A DNA stretch of 64,000 nucleotides from contig NZ_JAKZGS010000003.1 in the NCBI RefSeq assembly GCF_022549695.1, positions 248,001 to 312,000 on the forward strand. Reading direction: 5' to 3'. Under the pieces are notes generated by a model. That model did not search any database, was not told the origin of the DNA, and was given only the letters and a program-made list of their open reading frames with translations. How positions within the stretch are numbered: position 1 is the first letter of the stretch; each line of letters begins with the position of its first letter. A program made the position numbers and the translations under genes. The DNA is from Belliella calami (GTDB lineage Bacteria > Bacteroidota > Bacteroidia > Cytophagales > Cyclobacteriaceae). Below are positions 45,499 through 54,655 of this stretch, piece by piece.

Positions 45499-45789
45499 CT
45501 ATCGTTTGTCTGAAGAGGCGGAGTCTGCGTTTATCACTCCTATCTTTGGTATGAAAGGCAAAAAGAAGGTTTGGGAGATGAATTTTTAGACGCACTAGAT
45601 GCAGCGGCCTTAGCTATAACCAATAACCCGACAACTTATAGAGTTCGTTATAAAAAGAAAGTCAGGTCTTTTGTTGTAGACCGTTTTCCTTACTTGGTTC
45701 TGTATGCTGTTAATGGAAATAATATTGATGTGATATCAGTGTTCAACACAAACCAGAATCCTAGAAGATGGGAAAAAAGAGTTAAATAA
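45488..45789 (+). pseudogene. Frameshifted ParE/RelE-like toxin gene
   Basis: The ATG at 45488 lies inside the last codons of the antitoxin. The first reading frame gives MLYNYRLSEEAES, a typical ParE start. The frame then breaks and resumes one base back near 45529 (VYHSYLWYERQKEGLGDEF), continuing through the family segment TTYRVRYKKKVRSFVVDRFPYLVLYAV to IDVISVFNTNQNPRRW. The joined product would be about 100 residues, normal for a ParE toxin. A one-base deletion around 45521-45530 explains the break. A sequencing error would make it intact instead. Confidence 0.75.
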
Positions 45790-45828
45790 ATGAGTCCTTG
45801 ATTGGAGTGATAAATAGTTTGGAATGAT

Positions 45829-46014
45829 GTGATTAATGCAATTGGACATATTGCAAAAGCAATCGGAATGACAAAAATTGCCGAAGAAACTGGAATGAGC
45901 AGGCCGAGTTTATACAAAGCATTATCTGAGGGAGCAAAACCGCAATTTGCTACGATAATGAAAGTTTTAAAAGCGATTGGTGGACAAATTCAAGTGAATC
46001 CGATATCAACGTAA
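45829..46014 (+). pseudogene. Truncated HigA-like / DNA-binding antitoxin remnant
   Basis: The 61-residue open part (MINAIGHIAKAIGMTKIAEETGMSRPSLYKALSEG...) begins with a GTG and has a stop codon 18 bases upstream in frame. It matches the C-terminal two-thirds of the dnstrm_HI1420 antitoxin family, whose full proteins are about 90-100 residues. The helix-turn-helix (MTKIAEETGMSRPSLYKAL) is complete. The first 35 or so residues and the usual upstream toxin are missing, so this looks like a decayed module. Confidence 0.65.
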
Positions 46015-46080
46015 AGTAACATAAACAGAATAAAATAGTATAAGTGATGGTTTGATTGATTTCGAATTACATGAAAATTC

Positions 46081-47268
46081 ATGCTACGATTGTTTTATGA
46101 ATATATGACAGCTTTTTTTAAAAATATTTGGAGCTTTCTCTTGTCTTTGTTTTTGATCTTTTCATGTACAGAAGACAAGGGAATACTTGAAGAATCGCTT
46201 GCACAAAATATAGCATTAGAAATAAATAATTCTTTACTTTTCACAATGAGTAGAGAAGATAGTCTTTTAGTTGAGAAAATTGAGAGCTTTATTTCCCTCT
46301 ACAATGATAGTCAATATAAGGTTTCAGATGATTGGTTATTTGTGGATACTTTAAGTGTTTATCCTTATTTTGAATTTTACTCAAATATAGTAGAATCAAA
46401 CTCAATACAAGTTCTAGCATTTTCTAACAAAGAAAAATATAAATGTGTCAAACTCGCATTTATGAAGGACAAAAATATTGAGGCAATTATTAATATCCCA
46501 GCAATGTTAAAGGAGAATGAAGAGTATATTTTGCTTAATTATTATGATCTTTATTCAAGAGTTACACCTGAGCAGTTTGATGGTAATAGGTATTTTAATC
46601 ACTCTTCTAGTCCATTAGATCAAAAAAAGATAGAAGAAATGCATGAATTAAATGGGAAGCTATCTATATTTTTTGGGTTTTCTGAGCTTAAATTTGATTA
46701 TTATCTTTTTGATAATGCTGAAAAACTATTTACAGCTTTAGGGTATGACTATAGTCCTGATATGTTCAGTAGATATCAGAGCAATTCATTCTGCAGACCT
46801 GCAGATATGTCTATCTTTGCAGGTAATGGATCAGCTTATCATGCTCATGAATTGACTCATTTATATGTGCATACGTTTGTTGGTAATGGTAATCCTAATT
46901 TAGACAACCCCAACAGCTTTCTTGACGAGGGCTTTGCGACCTACTTTGGAGGGTCACAAGGATTCGATCTAAAAGAATCTACAGAAATCACAAAACAATA
47001 TTTCAGGCTTAACAATGTCTATTTTGATGATGTTAAAAAGTTCAATCTTTTAATAGATGAAATAATTAGTTTTAAATATGTTTTTTTTGGAAATTTCATT
47101 AAGTATCTTATTGATTTTCACGGCCCAGAGTATGCACTTCACGCTCTCAAAACATACAAGACAGATGATGAGCTGGACTTATTGATTGATTCGCATAGAC
47201 TTCCAGATGAGACATTTAATGATTTTGTTTTGAGAATAATTATGTCAAATAATTTCGATAATGAATGA
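46081..47268 (+). CDS. Lipoprotein-like gluzincin-type metalloprotease
   Basis: A 395-residue exported protein with a hydrophobic N-terminus and lipobox LIFSC (Cys at residue 29; a shorter start at 46105 is possible). The zinc site is HELTH (256-260) with a likely third ligand Glu283 in FLDEGFATYFGG, a spacing seen in gluzincins such as the peptidase-MA family, though longer than in M1. The rest is unfamiliar. The gene is visibly AT-richer than its neighbours and sits beside toxin-antitoxin remnants, which hints at horizontal origin. Its stop touches the end of cstA; the two genes converge without any gap. Confidence 0.65.
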   Translation: MLRLFYEYMTAFFKNIWSFLLSLFLIFSCTEDKGILEESLAQNIALEINNSLLFTMSREDSLLVEKIESFISLYNDSQYKVSDDWLFVDTLSVYPYFEFYSNIVESNSIQVLAFSNKEKYKCVKLAFMKDKNIEAIINIPAMLKENEEYILLNYYDLYSRVTPEQFDGNRYFNHSSSPLDQKKIEEMHELNGKLSIFFGFSELKFDYYLFDNAEKLFTALGYDYSPDMFSRYQSNSFCRPADMSIFAGNGSAYHAHELTHLYVHTFVGNGNPNLDNPNSFLDEGFATYFGGSQGFDLKESTEITKQYFRLNNVYFDDVKKFNLLIDEIISFKYVFFGNFIKYLIDFHGPEYALHALKTYKTDDELDLLIDSHRLPDETFNDFVLRIIMSNNFDNE

Positions 47269-48894
47269 TTAGTTTTTCAGGTTCATCTCTCTTCTTATAC
47301 TTTTCACTGCCAGATAAATAAGCGCAAAAGAAAGTAGAAATAGCACAATAGCAATTCCAGCTAGTACATATACCTGATCTTGATAATTTTTCCAAGCAAA
47401 TAATGCCAAAGAAGTCAATGTCACAGTGAACATAAAGAACATTGGGATCAGGACAAATGTGGCATTGGTTTTTTGCTTCATCAACCAAACTGAAATAGTC
47501 AATAATGCCAGTGCTGCTAGCAATTGGTTTGCAGAACCAAAAATTGGCCAAAGAATGCTAAATCCTCCTGAACCCAAAAGCAAAACTGCTAAAACGACAA
47601 CGATCGAAGTGGACAGATATCTATTTTGAGCGACTTTTGCAACCTTAGGGCTTTTGATGTCCTCAAAATACTCCTGAAGTGTGAATCTTGCCAGTCTCGT
47701 ACAGGTATCCAAAGTCGTCAAGGCAAATGCAGCTACCGTGAGTGCTACAAAACCAATAGCAAAGTCTTCTGAGATCCCCAAACTTGAAATAATATTGCCC
47801 AAACCATTGGCAAATAGCGGAACAGGCCCAAGTGTTTCTATTTTTTCTAAATACTCTGACCTAGTCAATACAATAACTGCTGCTACTGCAATGATCGCTA
47901 AAAACGATTCAATTAGCATACCTCCAAAACCTACTAATTTCGCATCACTCTCCTTATCAAGCTGCTTGGAGGTAGTGCCAGAAGCCACCAGTGAATGAAA
48001 ACCACTGATTGCTCCACAGGCGATCGTGACGAATAATACCGGAAAGATATAGCCAAGATTGTCTGAGCTGATATGTACCTCGTTGTCCATGACGATCGTA
48101 GGGTTTGCAATAAATACTCCGATCACAGCTGCGAGAATAAGTCCATATAGCAAAAAGCTATTTAAGTAATCTCTAGGTTGCAAAAGCATGGAGACAGGTG
48201 CGACCGATGCGATAAACGCATAGATCAAAAGTATGTAAATCCATATTTGATAATCCAAAGCTATCGGGAGCTGCATGCCCAAATAGACGAAATAGTACAT
48301 CAATACAATTCCGATCACTGAAATCACTATAAATGCTATTTTCTTATCCCCAATGATTTTATTGATAGTACCAAAAACGATAGCCAAAATGATAAAAAAG
48401 AGAGAGGCAGATGCTACTCCGGGGTTGCTGACAAAGGTTTTGGCAATGATATCTGCAAATACACCAATAATCAGGATCAATGTAGAGAAGCTAAAGAGAA
48501 TAAAAAGCTGCTTCCCTTTAAAGCCAATTGTGTTTTGAATAATCACACCAATAGATTTTCCTTGGTTTCTAAGCGACGCAGCCATGCTTCCCAAATCATG
48601 GACAGCTCCAAAAAAGATCCCACCAATCAAAATCCAGATTACTGCCGGAATCCAACCAAAGGTCAAAGCGATAATCGGTCCTACGATAGGGCCTGCACCT
48701 GCAATAGAAGCAAAATGATGCCCCAATACCACAATAGGTTTGCTTGGGATATAATCTACGCCATCAGAAAATTCATGTGATGGAGCCGTTCTTTTGTCGT
48801 TGAGCTTGAATTTATTATAAACATATTTGCCATATACAAAATAAGCTGCAATCAAGATGACAGCTGATATGCTCAACAAAGAGATTAAATTCAT
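47269..48894 (-). CDS. cstA: CstA-family peptide/pyruvate transporter
   Basis: A 541-residue membrane protein with about 14-16 helices. The CstA signatures are present: PIVVLGHHFASIAGAGPIVGP, WILIGGIFFGAVHDLGSM, and FALTTLDTCTRLARF. Family members import peptides or pyruvate under carbon starvation. It is shorter than the roughly 700-residue enterobacterial form, as is usual in Bacteroidota. It starts 267 bases from accD and is convergent with the protease gene. Confidence 0.92.
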   Translation of the reverse strand: MNLISLLSISAVILIAAYFVYGKYVYNKFKLNDKRTAPSHEFSDGVDYIPSKPIVVLGHHFASIAGAGPIVGPIIALTFGWIPAVIWILIGGIFFGAVHDLGSMAASLRNQGKSIGVIIQNTIGFKGKQLFILFSFSTLILIIGVFADIIAKTFVSNPGVASASLFFIILAIVFGTINKIIGDKKIAFIVISVIGIVLMYYFVYLGMQLPIALDYQIWIYILLIYAFIASVAPVSMLLQPRDYLNSFLLYGLILAAVIGVFIANPTIVMDNEVHISSDNLGYIFPVLFVTIACGAISGFHSLVASGTTSKQLDKESDAKLVGFGGMLIESFLAIIAVAAVIVLTRSEYLEKIETLGPVPLFANGLGNIISSLGISEDFAIGFVALTVAAFALTTLDTCTRLARFTLQEYFEDIKSPKVAKVAQNRYLSTSIVVVLAVLLLGSGGFSILWPIFGSANQLLAALALLTISVWLMKQKTNATFVLIPMFFMFTVTLTSLALFAWKNYQDQVYVLAGIAIVLFLLSFALIYLAVKSIRREMNLKN

Positions 48895-49161
48895 GTTTTG
48901 GGTTTTTCAGTGATTTAGACTTTGAATATCTCTCTTAATAAACAATTTACAAACAGTTTACTTAATCAATGAAGATTTTTGTCCGCTTTTTTAGAGATAT
49001 TCAATAAGTTTAGAGTCTTGAAAAGTTTATTAAAATACTGTAAAACAATTGTTTATATTTTGAACTGGAAGGAACATAGGATGTTAATTTTATTTAATGG
49101 ATATAACCTATAAATTTGTAGTCCCTGAATTTTATCTTTGGGGTTTTAATAAGAATAAAAT
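48895..49161. promoter_or_regulatory. Divergent cstA-accD promoter region
   Basis: Two plus-strand boxes match TAnnTTTG: TAAATTTG at 49111-49118 and TATCTTTG at 49133-49140. The second is 22 bases before the accD start. No clear minus-strand box for cstA was found. Confidence 0.5.
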
Positions 49162-50004
49162 ATGGCTTGGTTTAAGAGAACAGATAAAGGAATTAAAACC
49201 TCAACTGAGGAAAAGAAAGATGCTCCCGACGGTCTGTGGTACAAGACCCCAAAAGGGAACATTATCCATACCCGTGAATTGAAGCAAAACTCTTATGTAT
49301 GTCCTGATGATGATTATCATGTCAAAATTGGTTCAAAAGAGTATTTTGAGATTTTATTTGATGGTAATAAATTTAAAGAGCTGGATGAAAAATTGACTTC
49401 TGGTGACCCTTTGAAATTTACAGATACGAAACCTTACACATCGAGAATAGAAGCGACAATTTCCAAAACTGAGCTGAATGATGCGGTAAGATCAGCAGTT
49501 GGAAAGATAAATGGTTTGGATCTTGTGATTTCCTGTATGGATTTTAACTTTATAGGAGGGTCAATGGGATCAGTCGTTGGTGAAAAAATTGCCAGGGCGA
49601 TAGATTATTCACTGAAAGAAAAGATTCCTTTTTTGATGATTTCTAAATCTGGTGGCGCAAGAATGATGGAAGCGGGTTTCAGTTTGATGCAAATGGCCAA
49701 AACATCTGCCAAGCTTGCATTGTTAGATAAAGCAGGAATTCCTTATATATCATTATTGACTGATCCTACAACTGGGGGAGTCACTGCCTCGTATGCGATG
49801 TTGGGTGATTTTAATATTGCCGAACCAGGAGCATTGATTGGTTTCGCAGGTCCAAGGGTGATCAGGGAGACTATCGGAAAGGATCTGCCAAAAGGATTTC
49901 AAAGTTCAGAGTTTGTTTTGGAACATGGTTTTCTTGATTTCATCATCGATAGAAGGCAGTTGAAAAACAGATTGACTACTTTACTAAACCTACTGAATGG
50001 TTAA
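49162..50004 (+). CDS. accD: Acetyl-CoA carboxylase carboxyltransferase subunit beta
   Basis: A 280-residue carboxyltransferase beta subunit, transferring carboxyl from biotin to acetyl-CoA in fatty-acid synthesis. It has [46 protein letters not shown] and the oxyanion-region [20 protein letters not shown]. The zinc ribbon seen in E. coli AccD is mostly gone: the region (residues 25-52) reads [12 protein letters not shown] then YVCPDDDYH, so three of four cysteines are replaced. I believe this loss is common in Bacteroidota. The gene stands alone. Confidence 0.95.
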   Translation: MAWFKRTDKGIKTSTEEKKDAPDGLWYKTPKGNIIHTRELKQNSYVCPDDDYHVKIGSKEYFEILFDGNKFKELDEKLTSGDPLKFTDTKPYTSRIEATISKTELNDAVRSAVGKINGLDLVISCMDFNFIGGSMGSVVGEKIARAIDYSLKEKIPFLMISKSGGARMMEAGFSLMQMAKTSAKLALLDKAGIPYISLLTDPTTGGVTASYAMLGDFNIAEPGALIGFAGPRVIRETIGKDLPKGFQSSEFVLEHGFLDFIIDRRQLKNRLTTLLNLLNG

Positions 50005-50057
50005 TCTGTTATAGCTATAGTTAAATACCAGATAAAATGTCAAAAATCAAACAGCTT

Positions 50058-50091
50058 TTGGCCAAGTTTATCTATTTATAAATATATTTGT
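50058..50091 (+). promoter_or_regulatory. Promoter of nqrF
   Basis: TTTG at 50058-50061 and TATATTTG at 50084-50091 match the minus-33 and minus-7 consensus of Bacteroidota with 22 bases between them. The transcript would have a leader of about 50 bases with a small CCCTA-AG-TAGGG hairpin near 50095-50107. Confidence 0.55.
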
Positions 50092-50145
50092 GTTCCCTAA
50101 GTAGGGACTAAATACTGAAAAATAAAAAGTAAAAATCGTTATTAA

Positions 50146-51450
50146 ATGGGTTCAGTAATTATTACTTCGATTGTAGCATTTACGCTGATTATTTTGCTAC
50201 TCGTTTTTATCCTTTTGTTTGCCCAATCCAAGCTGGTGAATTCAGGAGATGTGAAAATCATCGTTAATGGTGATGAAAGCAATCCTATCGTTACTTCTGC
50301 TGGTTCGACGTTGTTGAATACTTTGGGAAATAAGAAAATCTTCTTGCCATCCGCTTGCGGTGGTGGTGGTACATGTGCCATGTGTAAATGTGTCATTGAA
50401 GATGGAGGAGGAGAAGTGCTTCCAACAGAGGAGGGGCACTTGAGTAGAGCTGAGAAGCAAAGTAATGTGAGACTTTCATGTCAAGTGAAAGTAAAACAAG
50501 ACATGAAAATCAGGATTCCTGAGGAAATCTTTGGGATCAAAAAGTGGGAATGCGAAGTTATTTCCAATTACAATGTTTCTACTTTTATCAAAGAGTTTAA
50601 GGTTAAACTTCCGGAAGGAGAAATTTTGGATTTTGAATCCGGTGGATATATCCAAATTGACGTTCCTGTAGTGACAGTGAACTTCAAGGATATGGACATC
50701 ACTCCTCATCCAGACTTGGATCACCCACAGGATGTTTACAAAAGTGATTGGGATAAATTCGGCCTATGGGACTTGGTTATGAAAAATGACGAAGAACTCT
50801 TCAGAGCATATTCAATGGCTAACCACCCTGCTGAAGGAAACATCGTTATGTTGACAATCAGAATTGCAACTCCACCTTGGGATAGAGCGAATAACAAATG
50901 GATGGATGTAAATCCAGGCGTTTGTTCTTCTTATGTGTTCTCTCAGAAACCTGGTGATAAAGTAGTAATCTCTGGGCCTTATGGAGAATTCCATATCAAT
51001 CCAACCGATAGAGAAATGGTCTATATTGGTGGTGGAGCAGGTATGGCACCATTGAGATCGCATATATTCCACTTATTCCATACTGAGAAGACAGACAGAA
51101 AAGTTTCTTACTGGTATGGTGGTAGATCGAAGAAGGAGTTGTTCTACACTCCTCAATTTAGAGATATAGAAAAGGATTTCCCTAACTTTAATTTCCATAT
51201 CGGATTGTCTGAGCCTATGCCTGAAGATAATTGGCAGGTAAAGAAATCTTTAGAGGATAAAGAAGGTGATGGTTATGTAGGGTTTATCCACCAAGTACTT
51301 TATGATAACTACTTGAAGGATCATCCTGAGCCAGACGAGATAGAATTTTATCTTTGTGGGCCTCCATTGATGAATGCTGCAGTATTGAAGCTTCTAGATG
51401 ATATGGGAGTTCCTCAAGAGAATATCAGATTTGATGATTTCGGAGGGTAA
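50146..51450 (+). CDS. nqrF: Na+-translocating NADH:quinone reductase subunit F
   Basis: A 434-residue subunit: one N-terminal membrane helix (about residues 5-26), a 2Fe-2S domain with Cys71, Cys77, Cys80 and Cys112, an FAD domain (RAYSMANHP) and an NADH domain ([12 protein letters not shown], ending [21 protein letters not shown]). NqrF is the electron entry point of the Nqr pump. The other Nqr subunits (nqrABCDE) are not in this window, so nqrF is either separate from them or alone. A strong terminator lies 13 bases after its stop. Confidence 0.95.
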   Translation: MGSVIITSIVAFTLIILLLVFILLFAQSKLVNSGDVKIIVNGDESNPIVTSAGSTLLNTLGNKKIFLPSACGGGGTCAMCKCVIEDGGGEVLPTEEGHLSRAEKQSNVRLSCQVKVKQDMKIRIPEEIFGIKKWECEVISNYNVSTFIKEFKVKLPEGEILDFESGGYIQIDVPVVTVNFKDMDITPHPDLDHPQDVYKSDWDKFGLWDLVMKNDEELFRAYSMANHPAEGNIVMLTIRIATPPWDRANNKWMDVNPGVCSSYVFSQKPGDKVVISGPYGEFHINPTDREMVYIGGGAGMAPLRSHIFHLFHTEKTDRKVSYWYGGRSKKELFYTPQFRDIEKDFPNFNFHIGLSEPMPEDNWQVKKSLEDKEGDGYVGFIHQVLYDNYLKDHPEPDEIEFYLCGPPLMNAAVLKLLDDMGVPQENIRFDDFGG

Positions 51451-51462
51451 ATAAAATATTGG

Positions 51463-51487
51463 GTCCCGCATTAGCGGGACTTTTTTT
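51463..51487 (+). terminator. Terminator of nqrF
   Basis: A perfect 7-bp stem GTCCCGC (51463-51469) with GCGGGAC (51474-51480), loop ATTA, followed by seven T. Confidence 0.85.
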
Positions 51488-51538
51488 ATTTCACTCTGAT
51501 TTTTTTACTTATTTTTGAGTTAGACTTTGCGTAATCCT

Positions 51539-52690
51539 ATGAACCTAAAATCATTCTTTGAGCCTGTTCCTGAAGTAATCACCCAACAGAAATATGCTCA
51601 CAATTCTTTCTTCAATTTCATCCACTATCATGGTGAAACATTCCCTGACATCAAAGGGGTGCAATTGGCCATCATTGGGCTTTCTGAAAAAAGAGGAATG
51701 AAAAATGCTGATACCATCGAAAGGGCAGCTATAGAAATCAGGGAAAAGTTATATCATCTTAAAAAGGGGGAAGCACTCTATAAAATTGTTGATCTAGGTG
51801 ATTTACACCCTGGAGATTCTCTCGAAGAGTCTATCAATATCTTGAAAACCGTAGGTGAGTTTTTGTTGAAAAAGCAAATTCTTCCTATATATATTGGAGG
51901 TACACATGACCTAGATTATGGACAGTATCTTTCATATCAGGGATTGAACAAGCTTGTGAGTTTGGTGACCGTAGACGCCAAAATAGATATGGAGGAAGAT
52001 GCGCTTCCATTTCAAACCCACACTCAAAATATTATCCTTCACCAACCCAATTTTCTTTTCAATTATTCTCATTTGGCTTATCAGAGTTTTTTGGTGGACA
52101 AAGATCTCATCAATGTCATGGAGAAATTGTACTTTGACCATATTAGATTAGGAAATGTACGAGCAAATTTCAAAGAGATAGAGCCCTTGATTAGAAATGC
52201 AGATCTTATGAGCTTCGATGTATCGGCTATCTTGTCAGCTGATGCACCTGGAGCGGCTGATGCGCAACCCTTTGGCCTTACTGGAGAGGAAGCTTGCCAA
52301 ATCTGCAGGTTTGCAGGGATGAATGAAAAATTAAGCTCAATTGGTATTTATGGCTATCAACCATATTATGATGATAGTCGAAATAAAACAGCCTCAATCA
52401 TTGCTACTATGATATGGTACTTTATAGAAGGGTTTTATGACAGAAAGGATAGTTTGAGTTTCAAGAGCAATGATTACATAAAATACACCGTCTCTTTGGA
52501 TGCACAGCCATCTGTGATTATCTTTTATAAGAGTAAAAGAAGTGATAAATGGTGGATGGAGATTCCGCAGAATGACCAAGAGAAATTTGAACGAACTACT
52601 ATAATTCCATGTAGTTATAAAGATTATCAAATGGCACAATCTGGAGAGATTCCAGAAAGATGGATTAATGCTCAGCTAAAGCTGTTTTGA
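51539..52690 (+). CDS. Arginase-fold protein with degraded metal site
   Basis: A 383-residue protein of the arginase/formimidoylglutamase fold. The start at 51539 is chosen over a TTG 12 bases earlier. The family motifs are recognisable but changed: GGTHD (120-124) keeps one His; DAHxD has become DAKID (146-150), so a His ligand is lost; SFDVDxxD has become SFDVSAILS (225-233), losing two Asp. With several manganese ligands gone, ureohydrolase activity is unlikely. It is the first gene of a tight block with the cytochrome b5-like gene one base downstream. Confidence 0.8.
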   Translation: MNLKSFFEPVPEVITQQKYAHNSFFNFIHYHGETFPDIKGVQLAIIGLSEKRGMKNADTIERAAIEIREKLYHLKKGEALYKIVDLGDLHPGDSLEESINILKTVGEFLLKKQILPIYIGGTHDLDYGQYLSYQGLNKLVSLVTVDAKIDMEEDALPFQTHTQNIILHQPNFLFNYSHLAYQSFLVDKDLINVMEKLYFDHIRLGNVRANFKEIEPLIRNADLMSFDVSAILSADAPGAADAQPFGLTGEEACQICRFAGMNEKLSSIGIYGYQPYYDDSRNKTASIIATMIWYFIEGFYDRKDSLSFKSNDYIKYTVSLDAQPSVIIFYKSKRSDKWWMEIPQNDQEKFERTTIIPCSYKDYQMAQSGEIPERWINAQLKLF

Positions 52691-52691
52691 T

Positions 52692-52922
52692 ATGAATAGC
52701 TATACAAAGCAGCAACTTGCTTTGAGAAATGGGCAGGACAAACCTGAAATATGGATAGCTTATAAGGGAATGATTTATGATGTGTCCAACTCTAGGTTGT
52801 GGAAGAATGGTAAGCATTATGAACATTGGGCGGGTCAGGACTTGACAGAAGAACTTACTGATGCTCCGCATACCGAGAAAGTTTTTGAAAAATTTGATAT
52901 CGTTGGGCATTTGAAAGAATAG
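52692..52922 (+). CDS. Stand-alone cytochrome b5-like domain protein
   Basis: A 76-residue protein of the cytochrome b5 heme/steroid-binding fold: YTKQQLALRNGQDKPEIWIAYKG, MIYDVSNSRLWKNGKHYEHWAGQDLTEELTDAPH. Candidate axial heme ligands are His42 or His45 and His60, but the classical HPGG loop is changed, so it may bind heme weakly or a different ligand. It has no membrane anchor or signal, so it is a small soluble protein. The next start is one base after its stop, so it lies in a coupled block. Confidence 0.85.
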   Translation: MNSYTKQQLALRNGQDKPEIWIAYKGMIYDVSNSRLWKNGKHYEHWAGQDLTEELTDAPHTEKVFEKFDIVGHLKE

Positions 52923-52923
52923 A

Positions 52924-53781
52924 ATGATCTTAATAGCTGATAGTGGATCCAGTAAAACAGACTGGAGGTTGATAAAAAACGATGGGAAGATAGAACAATA
53001 CAGGGGTATTGGGTTTAATCCTTCCTACCAAACTAGCCAAGAAATGGCATTGCTTATTCAAGAAGCTTTCTTGCTTGGTATAGCAAATGATGTAAGTGAA
53101 GTTTTTTATTATGGGGCAGGTTGCTCTTCGGATCATTTAAAAGATCAGGTTAAGAGTGTTCTTCAGTCTTTTTTTTCCAATGCAAACATAAATGTTGATC
53201 ATGATATGATGGCTGCAGCTAGAGCTACTTTTGGTTTTCAAGCTGGAATTGCCTGTATTTTGGGCACAGGTTCCAATAGCTGTGATTATGATGGATATAA
53301 TATTGTGAACTCAATGCCTTCACCTGGTTATATTTTTGGTGATGAAGGTGGAGGAGCTTATGTTGGAAAGAGATTTTTACAAGACTTTATTCAGGGAGAA
53401 TTGCCAGAGTCTGTCAATAAATTAGTAGCAGAGGAGCTTAAACTTGAATATAAAGATATAATAGCAAATACCTACAGAATGCCTTTTCCAAATAGATACA
53501 TGGCTTCTTTCTGTAAATTTATTTCAGCGCATAAAAAAGACCCATACTGTTATATGCTTTATTATGATTCTTTTCAAGATTTTTTCAACAAGCATGTCAA
53601 AAAATACCCAAATTATAAAGATAAGCAAGTCAATTTTGTAGGTTCCATAGCATTCTTCAACAGCGATATTCTTCGAAGTGCAGCTGCAGATGCAGGAATT
53701 CAAGTGAATTTGATTTTGGAAAGTCCGATAGCAGGATTGTCATTATATCACCGAGAAAACCATGAATACAACAGAAAGTAG
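52924..53781 (+). CDS. BadF/BadG-type sugar kinase (N-acetylglucosamine kinase-like)
   Basis: A 285-residue ASKHA-fold kinase: phosphate-1 loop IADSGSSKTDWRLI, then ACILGTGSNSCDYDG and GYIFGDEGGGAYVGKRFL. These features match the BadF/BadG/BcrA family members that phosphorylate N-acetylglucosamine-type sugars. It overlaps the murQ start by 20 bases, so it is translationally coupled to it. With MurQ it may recover amino-sugars from the cell wall. The exact substrate is inferred. Confidence 0.88.
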   Translation: MILIADSGSSKTDWRLIKNDGKIEQYRGIGFNPSYQTSQEMALLIQEAFLLGIANDVSEVFYYGAGCSSDHLKDQVKSVLQSFFSNANINVDHDMMAAARATFGFQAGIACILGTGSNSCDYDGYNIVNSMPSPGYIFGDEGGGAYVGKRFLQDFIQGELPESVNKLVAEELKLEYKDIIANTYRMPFPNRYMASFCKFISAHKKDPYCYMLYYDSFQDFFNKHVKKYPNYKDKQVNFVGSIAFFNSDILRSAAADAGIQVNLILESPIAGLSLYHRENHEYNRK

Positions 53782-54568
53782 TTCCCTTTATGATGATTTG
53801 GAAAAACTAGATATCATCACTTTGCTTCAAAGCATCAACAAAGAAGATCAAAAAGTGGCTTTGGCCATAGAAAAGATTTTGCCTTCAATCCAAAAACTTG
53901 TAGAAGAAATTGTTCAAAGGATGCGTAAAGGAGGAAGGCTTTTTTACATAGGAGCGGGGACAAGTGGTAGGCTTGGTATTTTGGATGCTTCAGAATGTCC
54001 ACCAACCTACGGCGTTCCGCATGATTTGGTGATTGGCATTATTGCAGGTGGTGATGCTGCTATCAGGAAAGCCGTAGAAAATGCAGAAGATAATGCTGAG
54101 CAAGCCTGGGAAGATATAGTATCTTTTGGATTTAATGAGCAAGATACTGTAATCGGCATAGCTGCTTCAGGTACCACTCCTTATGTAATTGGAGGTGTGA
54201 AAAGTGCCAAATCAAAAGGATTGCTGACTGCATGCATTACGTGCAACTTAAATACGCCATTGGCCGAAGAAGTGGAATTCCCAATTGAAGTTGTTGTAGG
54301 TCCTGAGTTTGTGACAGGAAGTACGAGAATGAAAGCGGGGACTGCACAAAAGCTTGTGTTGAATATGATCTCGACAACAGTGATGATAAAATTGGGTCGT
54401 GTGAAAGGTAATAAAATGGTGGATATGCAGTTGTCTAATGAAAAGCTTGTCAAGCGCGGTACTAAAATGATCATGGAAGCGACAGGACTATCTGAAGATG
54501 ATTCTAAAGCAAAATTATTGGAGTTTGGTTCGGTGAGAGCTGCGGTTGAATCATTTTATCAAAAATAA
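53762..54568 (+). CDS. murQ: N-acetylmuramic acid 6-phosphate etherase
   Basis: A 268-residue SIS-domain enzyme that removes the lactyl ether from MurNAc-6-phosphate, giving GlcNAc-6-phosphate, in peptidoglycan recycling. Motifs: LFYIGAGTSGRLGILDASECPPTYG with the catalytic Glu, IGIAASGTTPYVIGG and EFVTGSTRMKAGTAQKLVLNM. The C-terminal domain is shorter than in some homologues. It is coupled to the upstream kinase by a 20-base overlap. The start is the ATG at 53762. Confidence 0.95.
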   Translation: MNTTESSSLYDDLEKLDIITLLQSINKEDQKVALAIEKILPSIQKLVEEIVQRMRKGGRLFYIGAGTSGRLGILDASECPPTYGVPHDLVIGIIAGGDAAIRKAVENAEDNAEQAWEDIVSFGFNEQDTVIGIAASGTTPYVIGGVKSAKSKGLLTACITCNLNTPLAEEVEFPIEVVVGPEFVTGSTRMKAGTAQKLVLNMISTTVMIKLGRVKGNKMVDMQLSNEKLVKRGTKMIMEATGLSEDDSKAKLLEFGSVRAAVESFYQK

Positions 54569-54572
54569 TCCG

Positions 54573-54580
54573 TACATTTG
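54573..54580 (+). promoter_or_regulatory. Minus-7 promoter element of rluB
   Basis: TACATTTG, followed by CATCCCC, matches the Bacteroidota consensus TAnnTTTG. It begins 4 bases after murQ ends. A TTG at 54546-54548 is a possible but long-spaced minus-33 box. Confidence 0.5.
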
Positions 54581-54655
54581 CATCCCCTTTGAATTCAGGA
54601 ACTTAGATATGCCTGATAGTAAAGGGATTTACCAAAAATACAGCAGAGATGCTGC

